From Bacteroidales bacterium (GTDB lineage: Bacteria > Bacteroidota > Bacteroidia > Bacteroidales > UBA932), in assembly GCA_017461285.1 (NCBI GenBank), contig JAFTYS010000013.1, positions 1 through 23,407 of the forward strand: 23,407 nt of DNA. Reading direction: 5' to 3'. A program made the translations under genes and the position numbers. The notes under the pieces were generated by a model. That model was not told the DNA's origin, ran no database searches, and saw nothing but the letters and a program-made list of their open reading frames with translations. Below, piece after piece: positions 6,958-13,985 of this stretch. Each line of letters begins with the position of its first letter. Position 1 is the first letter of the stretch.

Positions 6958-6971
6958 TCTTTTTTATGATC
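6938..6971. repeat. 12-bp perfect dyad upstream of the SSB-like gene promoter
   Basis: GATCATAAAAAA (6938-6949) and TTTTTTATGATC (6960-6971) are exact reverse complements separated by ten bases (6950-6959). As DNA this is a good operator shape. As RNA it is an AT-only hairpin. Confidence 0.7.
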
Positions 6972-6984
6972 GGACGAAAACCTA

Positions 6985-7014
6985 TTGGACTGACGCGGAT
7001 TCTGCCTTACTTTG
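6985..7014 (+). promoter_or_regulatory. Promoter of the SSB-like gene
   Basis: TTG at 6985-6987, a 19-base spacer and TTACTTTG at 7007-7014 fit the Bacteroidota consensus with one mismatch. The predicted leader is about 70 bases. The A-tract array lies immediately upstream. Confidence 0.55.
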
Positions 7015-7078
7015 GAACCAACATATCGAGTGCGCATAAGATGTGGGTAAAAATCTAAAAATCAATCAACAGACTAAA

Positions 7079-7085
7079 GAAGGAG
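7079..7085 (+). promoter_or_regulatory. Shine-Dalgarno-like site of the SSB-like gene
   Basis: GAAGGAG ends six bases before the ATG at 7092. A strong purine Shine-Dalgarno is unusual here; the M3 peptidase, for example, has an A-rich leader instead. It fixes the start. Confidence 0.6.
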
Positions 7086-7091
7086 AATCTT

Positions 7092-7427
7092 ATGGAACAC
7101 ATCAACAAGATCGAGCTGCAGGGCCGCGTAGGCACCTTCAGGACAAACATCGTAGGAGACAACATGGTGGCAAACTTCTCCATGGTCACGGAATATCTGT
7201 ACAAGACCCGTGACGGAGGAGCCGCAAACGAAACGACATGGCATCAGGTCACGGCATGGGAAGGAAGGGATATGCCGGACCTCACAAAGATCGCCAAGGG
7301 CACGCCCGTCCATGTGACAGGACGTCTGAGGACATTCAAGTACACGAACTCGGAAGGCGTTGAAAAGCAGCTGTATGAGGTCGTGGCATACAAGATCAGG
7401 ATCCTGACCGAAGAAGAAGCGGCCTGA
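7092..7427 (+). CDS. ssb: Short single-stranded DNA-binding (SSB-like) OB-fold protein
   Basis: At 111 residues this is essentially one OB fold: NKIELQGRVGTFRTNIVGDN, FSMVTEYLYK, TTWHQVTAWEG, and the GTPVHVTGRLRTFKYTNSEG segment typical of SSB. Replicative SSBs normally carry a long flexible linker ending in an acidic tip that recruits partners. This protein stops at RILTEEEAA and lacks both. It is therefore likely an accessory or regulated SSB paralogue rather than the main replication protein, although the family call itself is solid. It has its own promoter and a Shine-Dalgarno-like site, and is followed by a GC-rich inverted repeat. Confidence 0.8.
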   Translation: MEHINKIELQGRVGTFRTNIVGDNMVANFSMVTEYLYKTRDGGAANETTWHQVTAWEGRDMPDLTKIAKGTPVHVTGRLRTFKYTNSEGVEKQLYEVVAYKIRILTEEEAA

Positions 7428-7446
7428 AAGTGACATTTTCACACAG

Positions 7447-7487
7447 ACAGGCGCGATTTAATAATAATTTAACATATCCGCGCCTGT
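7447..7487. terminator. GC-rich inverted repeat after the SSB-like gene (terminator or operator)
   Basis: ACAGGCGCG (7447-7455) pairs perfectly with CGCGCCTGT (7479-7487) around a 23-base AT-only-type loop. There is no T-run after it. Its right arm ends five bases before the pflB -33 box, so it could equally be a regulatory site for pflB. Confidence 0.45.
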
Positions 7488-7492
7488 TCAAA

Positions 7493-7523
7493 TTGCTTAC
7501 AATCATAATATAAGGTATCTTTG
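7493..7523 (+). promoter_or_regulatory. Promoter of pflB-pflA
   Basis: TTG (7493-7495), a 20-base spacer and TATCTTTG (7516-7523) match the Bacteroidota consensus fully. The leader to the ATG at 7561 is about 30 bases. This is the best promoter in the window. Confidence 0.75.
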
Positions 7524-7560
7524 CCGCCGTTTTTGAAAGATGATCTAAAAATTGGTTTTT

Positions 7561-9783
7561 ATGGTACAGAAGTTCAATGACGGCAGATGGAGCCGCAGGA
7601 TTGATGTCGCTGATTTCGTTTACAGCAACATCACCCCTTACGAAGGAGATGCATCATTCCTCCAGGGCGCTACAGAGCGCACAAAGAAGCTTTGGAACAA
7701 ATGCCTCGAGGCTCTCGCAGAAGAGAGGGCAAACGGCGGAGTCCGTTCAATCGACGCAAAGACGATATCTACAATAACATCACACGCAGCAGGATATATC
7801 GACAGGGAAAACGAGCTTATCGTAGGTCTTCAGACAGACGAGCTCCTCAAGAGGGCGATCAAGCCTTTCGGAGGTCTCAAGGTCGTAGAGAAGGCATGCC
7901 TTGAAAACGGCGTGGAACTCGATCCTAAGGTAAAGGAGATCTTCACCCATTACAGAAAGACCCATAACGACGGAGTTTTCGACGTATATACAGAGGAAAT
8001 CCGCAAGTACAGGTCGCTCGGATTCCTCACAGGACTTCCTGACAACTATTCGAGAGGACGTATCATCGGAGACTACAGAAGACTCGCTCTTTACGGAATC
8101 GACAGACTGATCGAGGCGAAGAGGGAGGACCTCAGGAACCTTACCGGTACAATGACCCGCTCGCGAATCACTCTCCGCGAGGAAGTAGCGGAGCAGATCC
8201 GCGCCCTCCAGGAGATCAAGGTGATGGGAGAATACTACGGACTTGACCTCAGCAGGCCTGCAACTAACGCGCAGGAGGCAGTGCAGTGGCTTTACATGGC
8301 ATACCTCGCAGCGGTAAAGGAGCAGGACGGAGCAGCGATGTCCCTTGGTAACGTATCGTCATTCCTCGACATCTACATCCAGTACGACCTCGACAACAAC
8401 ATCATCGACGAGACATTCGCACAGGAGCTCATCGACCAGTTCGTGATGAAGCTCAGAATGGTGCGCCACCTCAGGATGAACTCATACAACGACCTCTTCG
8501 CAGGAGACCCTACATGGATCACAGAGTCCATCGGAGGACGTTTCACAGGCGGAAAGAGCAAGGTCACCAAGACTTCGTTCCGTTTCCTCCAGACCCTCTA
8601 CAACCTCGGTCCTGCACCGGAGCCTAACATGACTGTCCTCTGGCACCCTGCGCTTCCTGAAGGATTCAAGGAGTTCTGCGCAAAGGTCTCCATCGAGACA
8701 AGCTCCGTACAGTACGAGAACGACTCGCTCATGCGTAAGGTAAGAGGATGCGACGACTACGGCATCGCATGCTGCGTATCATACCAGGCTATCGGAAAGG
8801 CCATCCAGTTCTTCGGAGCACGCGCAAACCTCGCGAAGGCTCTCCTCCTCGCCCTCAACGGCGGACGTTGCGAGAACACCGGAACACTTATCGTAGAGGG
8901 AATCAAGCCTCTCAAGAGCGATGTTCTTGACTTCGACGAAGTGATGGAGAACTATAAGAAGGTACTCCACGAGGTGGCACGCGTCTACAACGAGACAATG
9001 AACATCATCCACTTCATGCATGACAAGTACGACTATGAGAAGTCACAGATGGCGTTCATCGACACAGATCCTAAGATCAACCTCGCATACGGAGTGGCAG
9101 GTCTTTCCATCGTGGCCGACTCGCTTTCAGCGATCAAGCATGCAAAGGTGACTGCACGCCGCAACGCAGACGGACTGACAGACGGCTTCGACATCGAGGG
9201 AGAATTCCCTATGTTCGGAAACGATGACGACAGGGTGGACGTGCTCGCACGCGACATCGTCCAGCTCTTCGACACCGAACTCCGTGCCAGAAAGGTCTAC
9301 AAGGGCGCAGAGCCTACACTTTCCCTCCTTACCATCACATCGAACGTGATGTACGGAAAGAAGACAGGAGCGACACCTGACGGACGCGCGAAGGGAGTGG
9401 CATTCGCACCGGGCGCAAACCCGATGCACGGCCGCGACACCCATGGAGCGATCGCTTCACTCTCGTCAGTAGCAAAGCTCGACTACCACGACTCTAAGGA
9501 CGGTATCTCGAACACGTTCTCGATCGTACCGAAGTCCCTCGGCCCAACAGAGGAGGACAAGATCGACAACCTCATCACAATGATGGACGGCTACTTCAGC
9601 AAGGGTGCCCACCACCTCAACGTAAACGTCCTCAACAGGGAGATGCTTGAAGATGCGATGGAACATCCTGAGAAGTATCCGCAGCTCACCATCCGAGTTT
9701 CAGGATATGCAGTAAACTTCATCAGGCTCAGCCGCGAGCAGCAGCTTGAAGTGATTTCAAGAACATTCCACGAATCTTTATAA
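7561..9783 (+). CDS. pflB: Pyruvate formate-lyase (formate C-acetyltransferase)
   Basis: This 740-residue cytosolic glycyl-radical enzyme converts pyruvate and CoA to acetyl-CoA and formate under anaerobic conditions. The adjacent catalytic cysteines lie at about 404-405 in [12 protein letters not shown]. The radical glycine is at about 715 in RVSGYAVNF near the C-terminus, the standard distance from the end. The length is near the usual 740-760. I use the ATG at 7561, which is well spaced from the promoter; an in-frame TTG three codons upstream is less likely. Its TAA stop overlaps the ATG of the activase gene by one base (TAATG), so the two are translationally coupled. Confidence 0.96.
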   Translation: MVQKFNDGRWSRRIDVADFVYSNITPYEGDASFLQGATERTKKLWNKCLEALAEERANGGVRSIDAKTISTITSHAAGYIDRENELIVGLQTDELLKRAIKPFGGLKVVEKACLENGVELDPKVKEIFTHYRKTHNDGVFDVYTEEIRKYRSLGFLTGLPDNYSRGRIIGDYRRLALYGIDRLIEAKREDLRNLTGTMTRSRITLREEVAEQIRALQEIKVMGEYYGLDLSRPATNAQEAVQWLYMAYLAAVKEQDGAAMSLGNVSSFLDIYIQYDLDNNIIDETFAQELIDQFVMKLRMVRHLRMNSYNDLFAGDPTWITESIGGRFTGGKSKVTKTSFRFLQTLYNLGPAPEPNMTVLWHPALPEGFKEFCAKVSIETSSVQYENDSLMRKVRGCDDYGIACCVSYQAIGKAIQFFGARANLAKALLLALNGGRCENTGTLIVEGIKPLKSDVLDFDEVMENYKKVLHEVARVYNETMNIIHFMHDKYDYEKSQMAFIDTDPKINLAYGVAGLSIVADSLSAIKHAKVTARRNADGLTDGFDIEGEFPMFGNDDDRVDVLARDIVQLFDTELRARKVYKGAEPTLSLLTITSNVMYGKKTGATPDGRAKGVAFAPGANPMHGRDTHGAIASLSSVAKLDYHDSKDGISNTFSIVPKSLGPTEEDKIDNLITMMDGYFSKGAHHLNVNVLNREMLEDAMEHPEKYPQLTIRVSGYAVNFIRLSREQQLEVISRTFHESL

Positions 9784-10508
9784 TGATAAAGGTACATTCA
9801 TACGAATCAATGGGAACATACGACGGACCTGGGCTCAGGCTCGTCGTATTTCTTCAGGGATGTCCGTTCCGCTGCCTCTACTGCGCGAACCCTGACACCA
9901 TAAGCTTCGACGGCGGGACTCCCACCGATCCGGAAGAAATCGTCAGGATGGCGGTAAGCCAGAAGCCATTCTTCGGCAGAAGAGGAGGAATCACATTCTC
10001 CGGAGGAGAGCCGACGATGCAGGCAAAGGAACTTCTTCCGCTTTATGCCAGACTCAAGGAAGAGGGCATTAACATATGCCTGGACACCAACGGAGGCACA
10101 TGGAACAGCGACATCGAGGAACTCCTGAAGCAGACCGACCTTGTGCTTCTGGACTGCAAGCAGTTCAACAATTCAAGGCACGAAGCGCTTACAGGACGCA
10201 GCAATGTGCAGACCTTGAAGACGGCACAGTGGCTTGAGGACAACGGTAAGCCTTTCTGGCTCAGATATGTCCTGGTTCCGGGAATCAGCGATTTCGAAGA
10301 GGACATAAGGGCGCTTGGAGAGCATTTCAGGAACTTCAGGATGATTCAAAGAGTGGAAATCCTCCCATACCACACCCTCGGAAAGCACAAGTACGAATCT
10401 TTGGGATGGGAGTACAAGCTGGAAGGAACCCCTTCCAACACTCCTGAGCAGCTGGACAAGGCAGTCGCTCTGTTCCGGGAATATTTCGGCTGCGTGATAC
10501 TGAATTAA
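9783..10508 (+). CDS. pflA: Pyruvate formate-lyase-activating enzyme (radical SAM)
   Basis: This 241-residue radical-SAM enzyme uses a [4Fe-4S] cluster and S-adenosylmethionine to install the glycyl radical on PflB. The cluster motif is C27-x3-C31-x2-C34 (GCPFRCLYC). A glycine-rich SAM contact, TFSGGEP, is at about 78-84. Length is normal for the family. It overlaps the pflB stop by one base and ends at a strong terminator, closing a two-gene operon. Confidence 0.95.
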   Translation: MIKVHSYESMGTYDGPGLRLVVFLQGCPFRCLYCANPDTISFDGGTPTDPEEIVRMAVSQKPFFGRRGGITFSGGEPTMQAKELLPLYARLKEEGINICLDTNGGTWNSDIEELLKQTDLVLLDCKQFNNSRHEALTGRSNVQTLKTAQWLEDNGKPFWLRYVLVPGISDFEEDIRALGEHFRNFRMIQRVEILPYHTLGKHKYESLGWEYKLEGTPSNTPEQLDKAVALFREYFGCVILN

Positions 10509-10512
10509 CGTC

Positions 10513-10540
10513 AAAAGAACCTTCACGGGTTCTTTTTTTT
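10513..10540 (+). terminator. Intrinsic terminator of pflB-pflA
   Basis: AAAAGAACC (10513-10521) pairs with GGTTCTTTT (10528-10536) around a six-base loop, with the T-run continuing to 10540. It is a textbook hairpin plus U-tract, four bases after the pflA stop. Confidence 0.9.
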
Positions 10541-10542
10541 GT

Positions 10543-10550
10543 TATATTTG
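10543..10550 (+). promoter_or_regulatory. -7 box for the iron-sulfur protein / aldo-keto reductase operon
   Basis: TATATTTG matches TAnnTTTG directly after the pfl terminator. The expected transcription start is near 10557, which would make an ATG at 10556 unusable and favours the ATG at 10586. No -33 TTG is visible because the terminator fills that position. Confidence 0.45.
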
Positions 10551-10585
10551 TCGGAATGAACGGTAAGAAACCAAACCATAACTAT

Positions 10586-12115
10586 ATGCTACGAAAAATT
10601 CGAATCATCCTGGCGTCGATTTTCTTTATCGGAGTGACGCTTCTGTTCCTGGATTTCACAGGAACGATCCACGCATGGCTCGGATGGATGGCGAAGGTAC
10701 AGTTCCTTCCTGCCCTCCTTGCCCTGAATTTCGGAGTGGTGGCGGTGCTGCTTGTGCTGACCCTGCTCTTCGGAAGAGTCTATTGTTCCGTAATCTGCCC
10801 TCTCGGCGTGATGCAGGACATCATCTCGTGGATCCACGGCAAGACAAAGAAGAAGAACCGTTTCCGTTTCAGCTACTCCCCTGCCGTCAAATGGCTCAGA
10901 TATGGAGTACTGGCGTTGTTCATAATCGCCCTTATCGCCGGCCTGCACTCTCTGGTTGCCCTTGTGGCTCCATACAGCGCATACGGCCGCATCGCGTCGA
11001 ACCTCCTTGCCCCTCTCTACCAGCTGGGCAACAATTTCTTCGCATGGATAGCGGAAAGAGCGGGAAGCTATGCATTCTACAGCACTGAGGTATGGATCAA
11101 GTCAGCAGCCACATTCGCTGTAGCGGCTGTGACATTCATCGTGGTCGCAATCCTCGCATGGAAGAACGGCAGGACATGGTGCAACACCATCTGCCCTGTC
11201 GGCACAGTCCTCGGATTCTTCTCAAGATTCAGCGTATTCGCCCCTGTCATCGACACTGAGAAATGCCGTAACTGCGGACTCTGCGGAAAGCAGTGCAAGG
11301 CTTCATGCATCAACATGAAGGAGCATCAGATCGACCTCAGCCGCTGCGTGGCATGCATGGACTGCATCGACACATGCAAGGACGGAGCTATACATTATGC
11401 TTGCAGATACGGAAAGGGATCCCCGGTCAAGCCGGGGATGACGGAGAAGAATACGGGAATGACGGAGAAAAAGCAGGGGATGACGGACCAGGGCCGACGT
11501 GCGTTCATGGTATCTGCAGCGATCGCGACTACAGCCGTTGCCGCCAAGGCGCAGGAAATGAAGGTCGACGGAGGACTCACAGACATAGAGCGCGCAAAGA
11601 AGCCCGAAAGGCAGACTCCGCTGGTGCCTGCCGGTTCGCTCAGTCTGAAGAACTTCGCGAACCACTGTACGGCGTGCCAGCTCTGCGTGAGCGTATGTCC
11701 TAACCAGGTTCTGAGGCCATCTACTTCCCTGATGACCCTCATGCAGCCGGAAATGTCATACGAAAGAGGCTACTGCCGTCCTGAGTGTACGAAATGTTCG
11801 GACGTATGTCCTGCAGGAGCGATCAGGCCTATAAGCGTTGAGGAGAAGTCTTCGATCCAGATAGGACACGCTGTCGTATGCCTTGACAACTGCGTCGTGA
11901 ACACAGACGAAGTCAGCTGCGGCAATTGCGCAAGACACTGTCCTGCCGGAGCCATCAGCATGGTAAGGAAGAATCCTGACGACCCTAAGTCGCTCAGGAT
12001 CCCGGTAGTGAATGAGGAAAGGTGCATCGGATGCGGAGCATGCGAGAATCTTTGCCCTGCAAGGCCGCTTACCGCAATTCATGTAGAAGGACACGAAGTA
12101 CATAAAACGATTTAG
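10586..12115 (+). CDS. Membrane-bound multi-cluster 4Fe-4S protein (NapH/NosR-like core)
   Basis: A redox protein of 509 residues from the ATG at 10586 (519 from 10556; positions below use the longer form). The N-terminal half has about four or five membrane segments (15-35, 50-73, 113-138, 180-202) and two CxxxCP motifs (C77/C81, C209/C213), as in NapH/NosR-type proteins. Two ferredoxin clusters follow (C237-C247 and C264-C274). A linker (288-314) encodes an in-frame repeat. A twin-arginine-like segment (RRAFMVSAAIATTAVAAKA) comes next, then a C-terminal ferredoxin region with clusters at C371-C381, C407-C418, C442-C462 and C490-C500. It probably moves electrons between quinone or membrane carriers and an exported partner. 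The aldo/keto reductase gene three bases downstream is the obvious candidate. The partner and direction of electron flow are inference. Confidence 0.8.
   Translation: MLRKIRIILASIFFIGVTLLFLDFTGTIHAWLGWMAKVQFLPALLALNFGVVAVLLVLTLLFGRVYCSVICPLGVMQDIISWIHGKTKKKNRFRFSYSPAVKWLRYGVLALFIIALIAGLHSLVALVAPYSAYGRIASNLLAPLYQLGNNFFAWIAERAGSYAFYSTEVWIKSAATFAVAAVTFIVVAILAWKNGRTWCNTICPVGTVLGFFSRFSVFAPVIDTEKCRNCGLCGKQCKASCINMKEHQIDLSRCVACMDCIDTCKDGAIHYACRYGKGSPVKPGMTEKNTGMTEKKQGMTDQGRRAFMVSAAIATTAVAAKAQEMKVDGGLTDIERAKKPERQTPLVPAGSLSLKNFANHCTACQLCVSVCPNQVLRPSTSLMTLMQPEMSYERGYCRPECTKCSDVCPAGAIRPISVEEKSSIQIGHAVVCLDNCVVNTDEVSCGNCARHCPAGAISMVRKNPDDPKSLRIPVVNEERCIGCGACENLCPARPLTAIHVEGHEVHKTI
11417..11497 (+). repeat. 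In-frame palindromic interspersed-type repeat with three 21-bp tandem units
   Basis: A palindrome, ATCCCCGG (11419-11426) with CCGGGGAT (11432-11439) and a five-base loop, runs into three units of exactly 21 bases (11435-11455, 11456-11476, 11477-11497), each starting GGR-ATGACGGA. They are translated as GMTEKNT, GMTEKKQ and GMTDQGR. On the minus strand the block gives the 'VIPGLTGDP' type of peptide that I associate with dispersed bacterial palindromic repeats. Confidence 0.75.
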
Positions 12116-12118
12116 GCT

Positions 12119-13492
12119 ATGAAGAACAATAATATAGACAGAAGAGAGTTTCTCAAGAAGGCAGGAAGCTCTGCCCTTGTGATAGGAGGTCTGGGAGCTG
12201 TTGCGGGATGCAAGGGGAATTCCTCGGCTGCGCCCGGTGCGACAGCGAAAGGTGCGGAAGGCACCGGCGAAATGACATACAGGACCAACAGCGTGAGGGG
12301 CGACAAGGTCAGCATCCTCGGCTACGGCTGCATGCGCTGGCCTATGGTAAAGGACGAGAACGGCCGCGACGTATGCGACCAGGAAGCCATCGACCGCCTT
12401 ATCGACTATGCGATCGGGCACGGCGTGAACTACTTCGATACCGCCCCTGTATATCTTCAGGGTCAGAGCGAATCGGCAACAGGAAAATCACTCAAGAGAT
12501 ATCCTAGGGAGAGCTACTACATCGCGACAAAGCTTTCCAACTTCAGCAACGCGAGCAGGGAGAACTCGATAGAGATGTACAGGAAGTCTCTTGAAAACCT
12601 TCAGACAGACTATCTCGACTACTACCTTCTCCATTCGCTCGGAAATGAAGCTGGATTCAGGCACAGGTTCGTGGACAACGGCATCATGGACTTCCTTCTG
12701 GAAGAGCGCAAGGCCGGCCGCATCCGCAACCTCGGATTCTCATTCCACGGAAGCAGGGAAGGATTCGACGAGATGATGGCATATCACGAAAAGTACCACT
12801 GGGACTTCGTGCAGATCCAGCTCAACTATGTGGACTGGAGGCATGCAAGCGGCAGAAACGCCGACGCGGAGTACCTCCAGCAGGAGCTTGACAAGAGGGG
12901 CATCCAGTCTGTGATCATGGAGCCGCTTCTGGGAGGCCGCCTTTCAAAAGTGCCTCAGTATGTGGCAGACCGCCTCAAGGAGCGCAATCCGGAAGGAAGC
13001 GTGGCATCATGGGCATTCAGATTTGCCGGAACCCATACGGGAGTCCTTACAGTGCTCAGCGGCATGACCTACATGGAGCATCTCCAGGACAACGTGAAGA
13101 CCTACTCGCCTCTCGTTCCGCTTACTGAAGACGAACTTGCATTCCTTGACGAGACTGCGGCCATCATGCAGAAATACCCGACGATTCCATGCAACGACTG
13201 CAAATACTGCATGCCATGCCCATACGGAATCGACATCCCGGCCATCCTCCTGCACTACAACAAATGCGTGAACGCCGGAGAAGTTGCGGCAAGCGTCAAC
13301 GACGAGGGATACAGAAAAGCCCGTCGCGCTTATCTGGTAAGCTACGATCGGGCTGTTCCGAAACTCCGTCAGGCTTCGCGCTGCATCGGTTGCAACCAGT
13401 GCATGTCACACTGCCCTCAGAGCATCAATATTCCTAGAGAACTGCATAAGATCGACAGATACGTCGAGAACCTTAAGCAGGACAAGCTTTAA
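12119..13492 (+). CDS. Exported aldo/keto reductase with C-terminal ferredoxin domain
   Basis: This 457-residue protein starts with a twin-arginine signal (RREFLKK, Arg8-Arg9) ending in a possible lipobox, AVAGC31, so it is probably Tat-exported and lipid-anchored. The aldo/keto reductase barrel follows, with the catalytic set Asp107 (FDTAPVY), Tyr112, Lys138 (IATK) and His172 (LLH). The C-terminus has two cysteine clusters: C358-x2-C361-x2-C364-x2-C367 (CNDCKYCMPC) and C422-x2-C425-x2-C428-x3-C432 (CIGCNQCMSHC). The combination suggests an oxidoreductase fed electrons by iron-sulfur clusters rather than only by NADPH. It is three bases downstream of the membrane iron-sulfur gene, so they form an operon. 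The substrate is unknown. Confidence 0.85.
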   Translation: MKNNNIDRREFLKKAGSSALVIGGLGAVAGCKGNSSAAPGATAKGAEGTGEMTYRTNSVRGDKVSILGYGCMRWPMVKDENGRDVCDQEAIDRLIDYAIGHGVNYFDTAPVYLQGQSESATGKSLKRYPRESYYIATKLSNFSNASRENSIEMYRKSLENLQTDYLDYYLLHSLGNEAGFRHRFVDNGIMDFLLEERKAGRIRNLGFSFHGSREGFDEMMAYHEKYHWDFVQIQLNYVDWRHASGRNADAEYLQQELDKRGIQSVIMEPLLGGRLSKVPQYVADRLKERNPEGSVASWAFRFAGTHTGVLTVLSGMTYMEHLQDNVKTYSPLVPLTEDELAFLDETAAIMQKYPTIPCNDCKYCMPCPYGIDIPAILLHYNKCVNAGEVAASVNDEGYRKARRAYLVSYDRAVPKLRQASRCIGCNQCMSHCPQSINIPRELHKIDRYVENLKQDKL

Positions 13493-13947
13493 AGGAATCT
13501 AGGACCTTCCTGGGCGGACTTGGTCACAAGAATAGCTTCAGCCTTGTCGGACTCCGACAGGGCTTTCTTTTCATATTTGCAGACTTCTGCCGAACCGTTC
13601 TGAGCTGTAAGGACAAGCTGCCCGCCTTCGAACGAAGCCTCATATTCGCTGCCCCACTTCTCGCCGTCGGAATACTTTCCTGAGACGATGGCTCCGGCTA
13701 CTGCATATGTGCCTTCATACTTTCTGTAACGGCCTTCACCGACCTTCTGATAAAGTTCGAAGGAAAGGTCCTGACCAAATTCCACATATACCTGAGGCAC
13801 TGAATTCAATCCGGAAACGCTGACAAGATGCCATTCTCCGACTATCTGGTCAGATACGACCGGACCATCGGAACCTGTCTCTCCACAAGAGATGGAAGCG
13901 AATGCGACAGAAAGCGCAAGTAACAGTTTATATATTGTTTTCATCAT
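13489..13947 (-). CDS. Small lipoprotein with a lipocalin-like domain
   Basis: This 152-residue protein has a lipoprotein signal, MMKTIYKLLLALSVAFASISC, with the lipidated Cys21 followed by GETGSDG. The mature part opens with IVGEWHLVSVSG and continues as alternating strands (YVEFGQDLSFELYQ, YEGTYAVAGAIVSGKY), which resembles the lipocalin-like 'GxW' domains common in Bacteroidota lipoproteins. Its function is unknown; ligand binding or an accessory role for the neighbouring protease locus is a guess. It follows the S8 protease gene by 38 bases with no promoter between, so it is probably the last gene of the Sus-type operon. Its stop overlaps the stop of the aldo/keto reductase gene on the other strand by four bases. 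Confidence 0.65.
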   Translation of the reverse strand: MMKTIYKLLLALSVAFASISCGETGSDGPVVSDQIVGEWHLVSVSGLNSVPQVYVEFGQDLSFELYQKVGEGRYRKYEGTYAVAGAIVSGKYSDGEKWGSEYEASFEGGQLVLTAQNGSAEVCKYEKKALSESDKAEAILVTKSAQEGPRFL

Positions 13948-13956
13948 ATTGCCATT

Positions 13957-13985
13957 TAAGATTCTTCACTTCGTTCAGAATGACA
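13957..13985 (-). repeat. Interspersed-type repeat in the Sus operon
   Basis: The plus strand contains GATTCTTCACTTCGTTCAGA followed by ATGACA, abutting the protease stop codon at 13986. I recognise this 'TTCTTCACTTCGTTCAGAATGAC' type as a sequence often dispersed in many copies in bacterial genomes. Only this copy is seen here. Its imperfect dyad has ATTCT at one end and AGAAT at the other. Confidence 0.5.

Larger units (their letters stand above)
6831..6971. repeat. Array of A-tract motifs spaced about 20 bases (possible curved DNA or multi-site operator)
   Basis: ATAAAA-type motifs recur in one orientation at 6882, 6902, 6922 and 6942, exactly 20 bases apart. In the other orientation (TTTTTTAT or TTTCTTAT) they occur at about 6839, 6861 and 6960. 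The 6882 and 6902 copies share a perfect 16-mer, ATAAAATAAATCTTTG. The TTTTTCCGTTTTTTAT form at 6853-6868 has a 14/16 copy at 6831-6846. The array fills most of the 327-base gap between the zinc-ribbon and SSB-like genes and ends 14 bases before the predicted SSB -33 box. Confidence 0.75.

Noticed and set aside
6881..6960. CRISPR array
   Set aside because: The 20-base period has no unique spacers and the repeats are short AT-rich motifs; no cas genes are nearby.
6831..6971. Miniature inverted-repeat transposable element
   Set aside because: The outer ends do not form terminal inverted repeats with flanking target duplications that I can see; the phased motif reading explains more of the sequence.
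6843..7037. Small minus-strand gene of 64 residues in the repeat-rich gap
   Set aside because: It is translated from the A-tract repeats and the SSB promoter, has a low-complexity aromatic/basic composition, and no start context.
7552..7560. TTG start for pflB three codons upstream
   Set aside because: The ATG at 7561 fits the family N-terminus and the promoter spacing; the extra residues add nothing.
11756..12421. Minus-strand open frame of 221 residues across the iron-sulfur/aldo-keto reductase junction
   Set aside because: Antisense to well-supported cysteine motifs and the Tat signal; no domain of its own.
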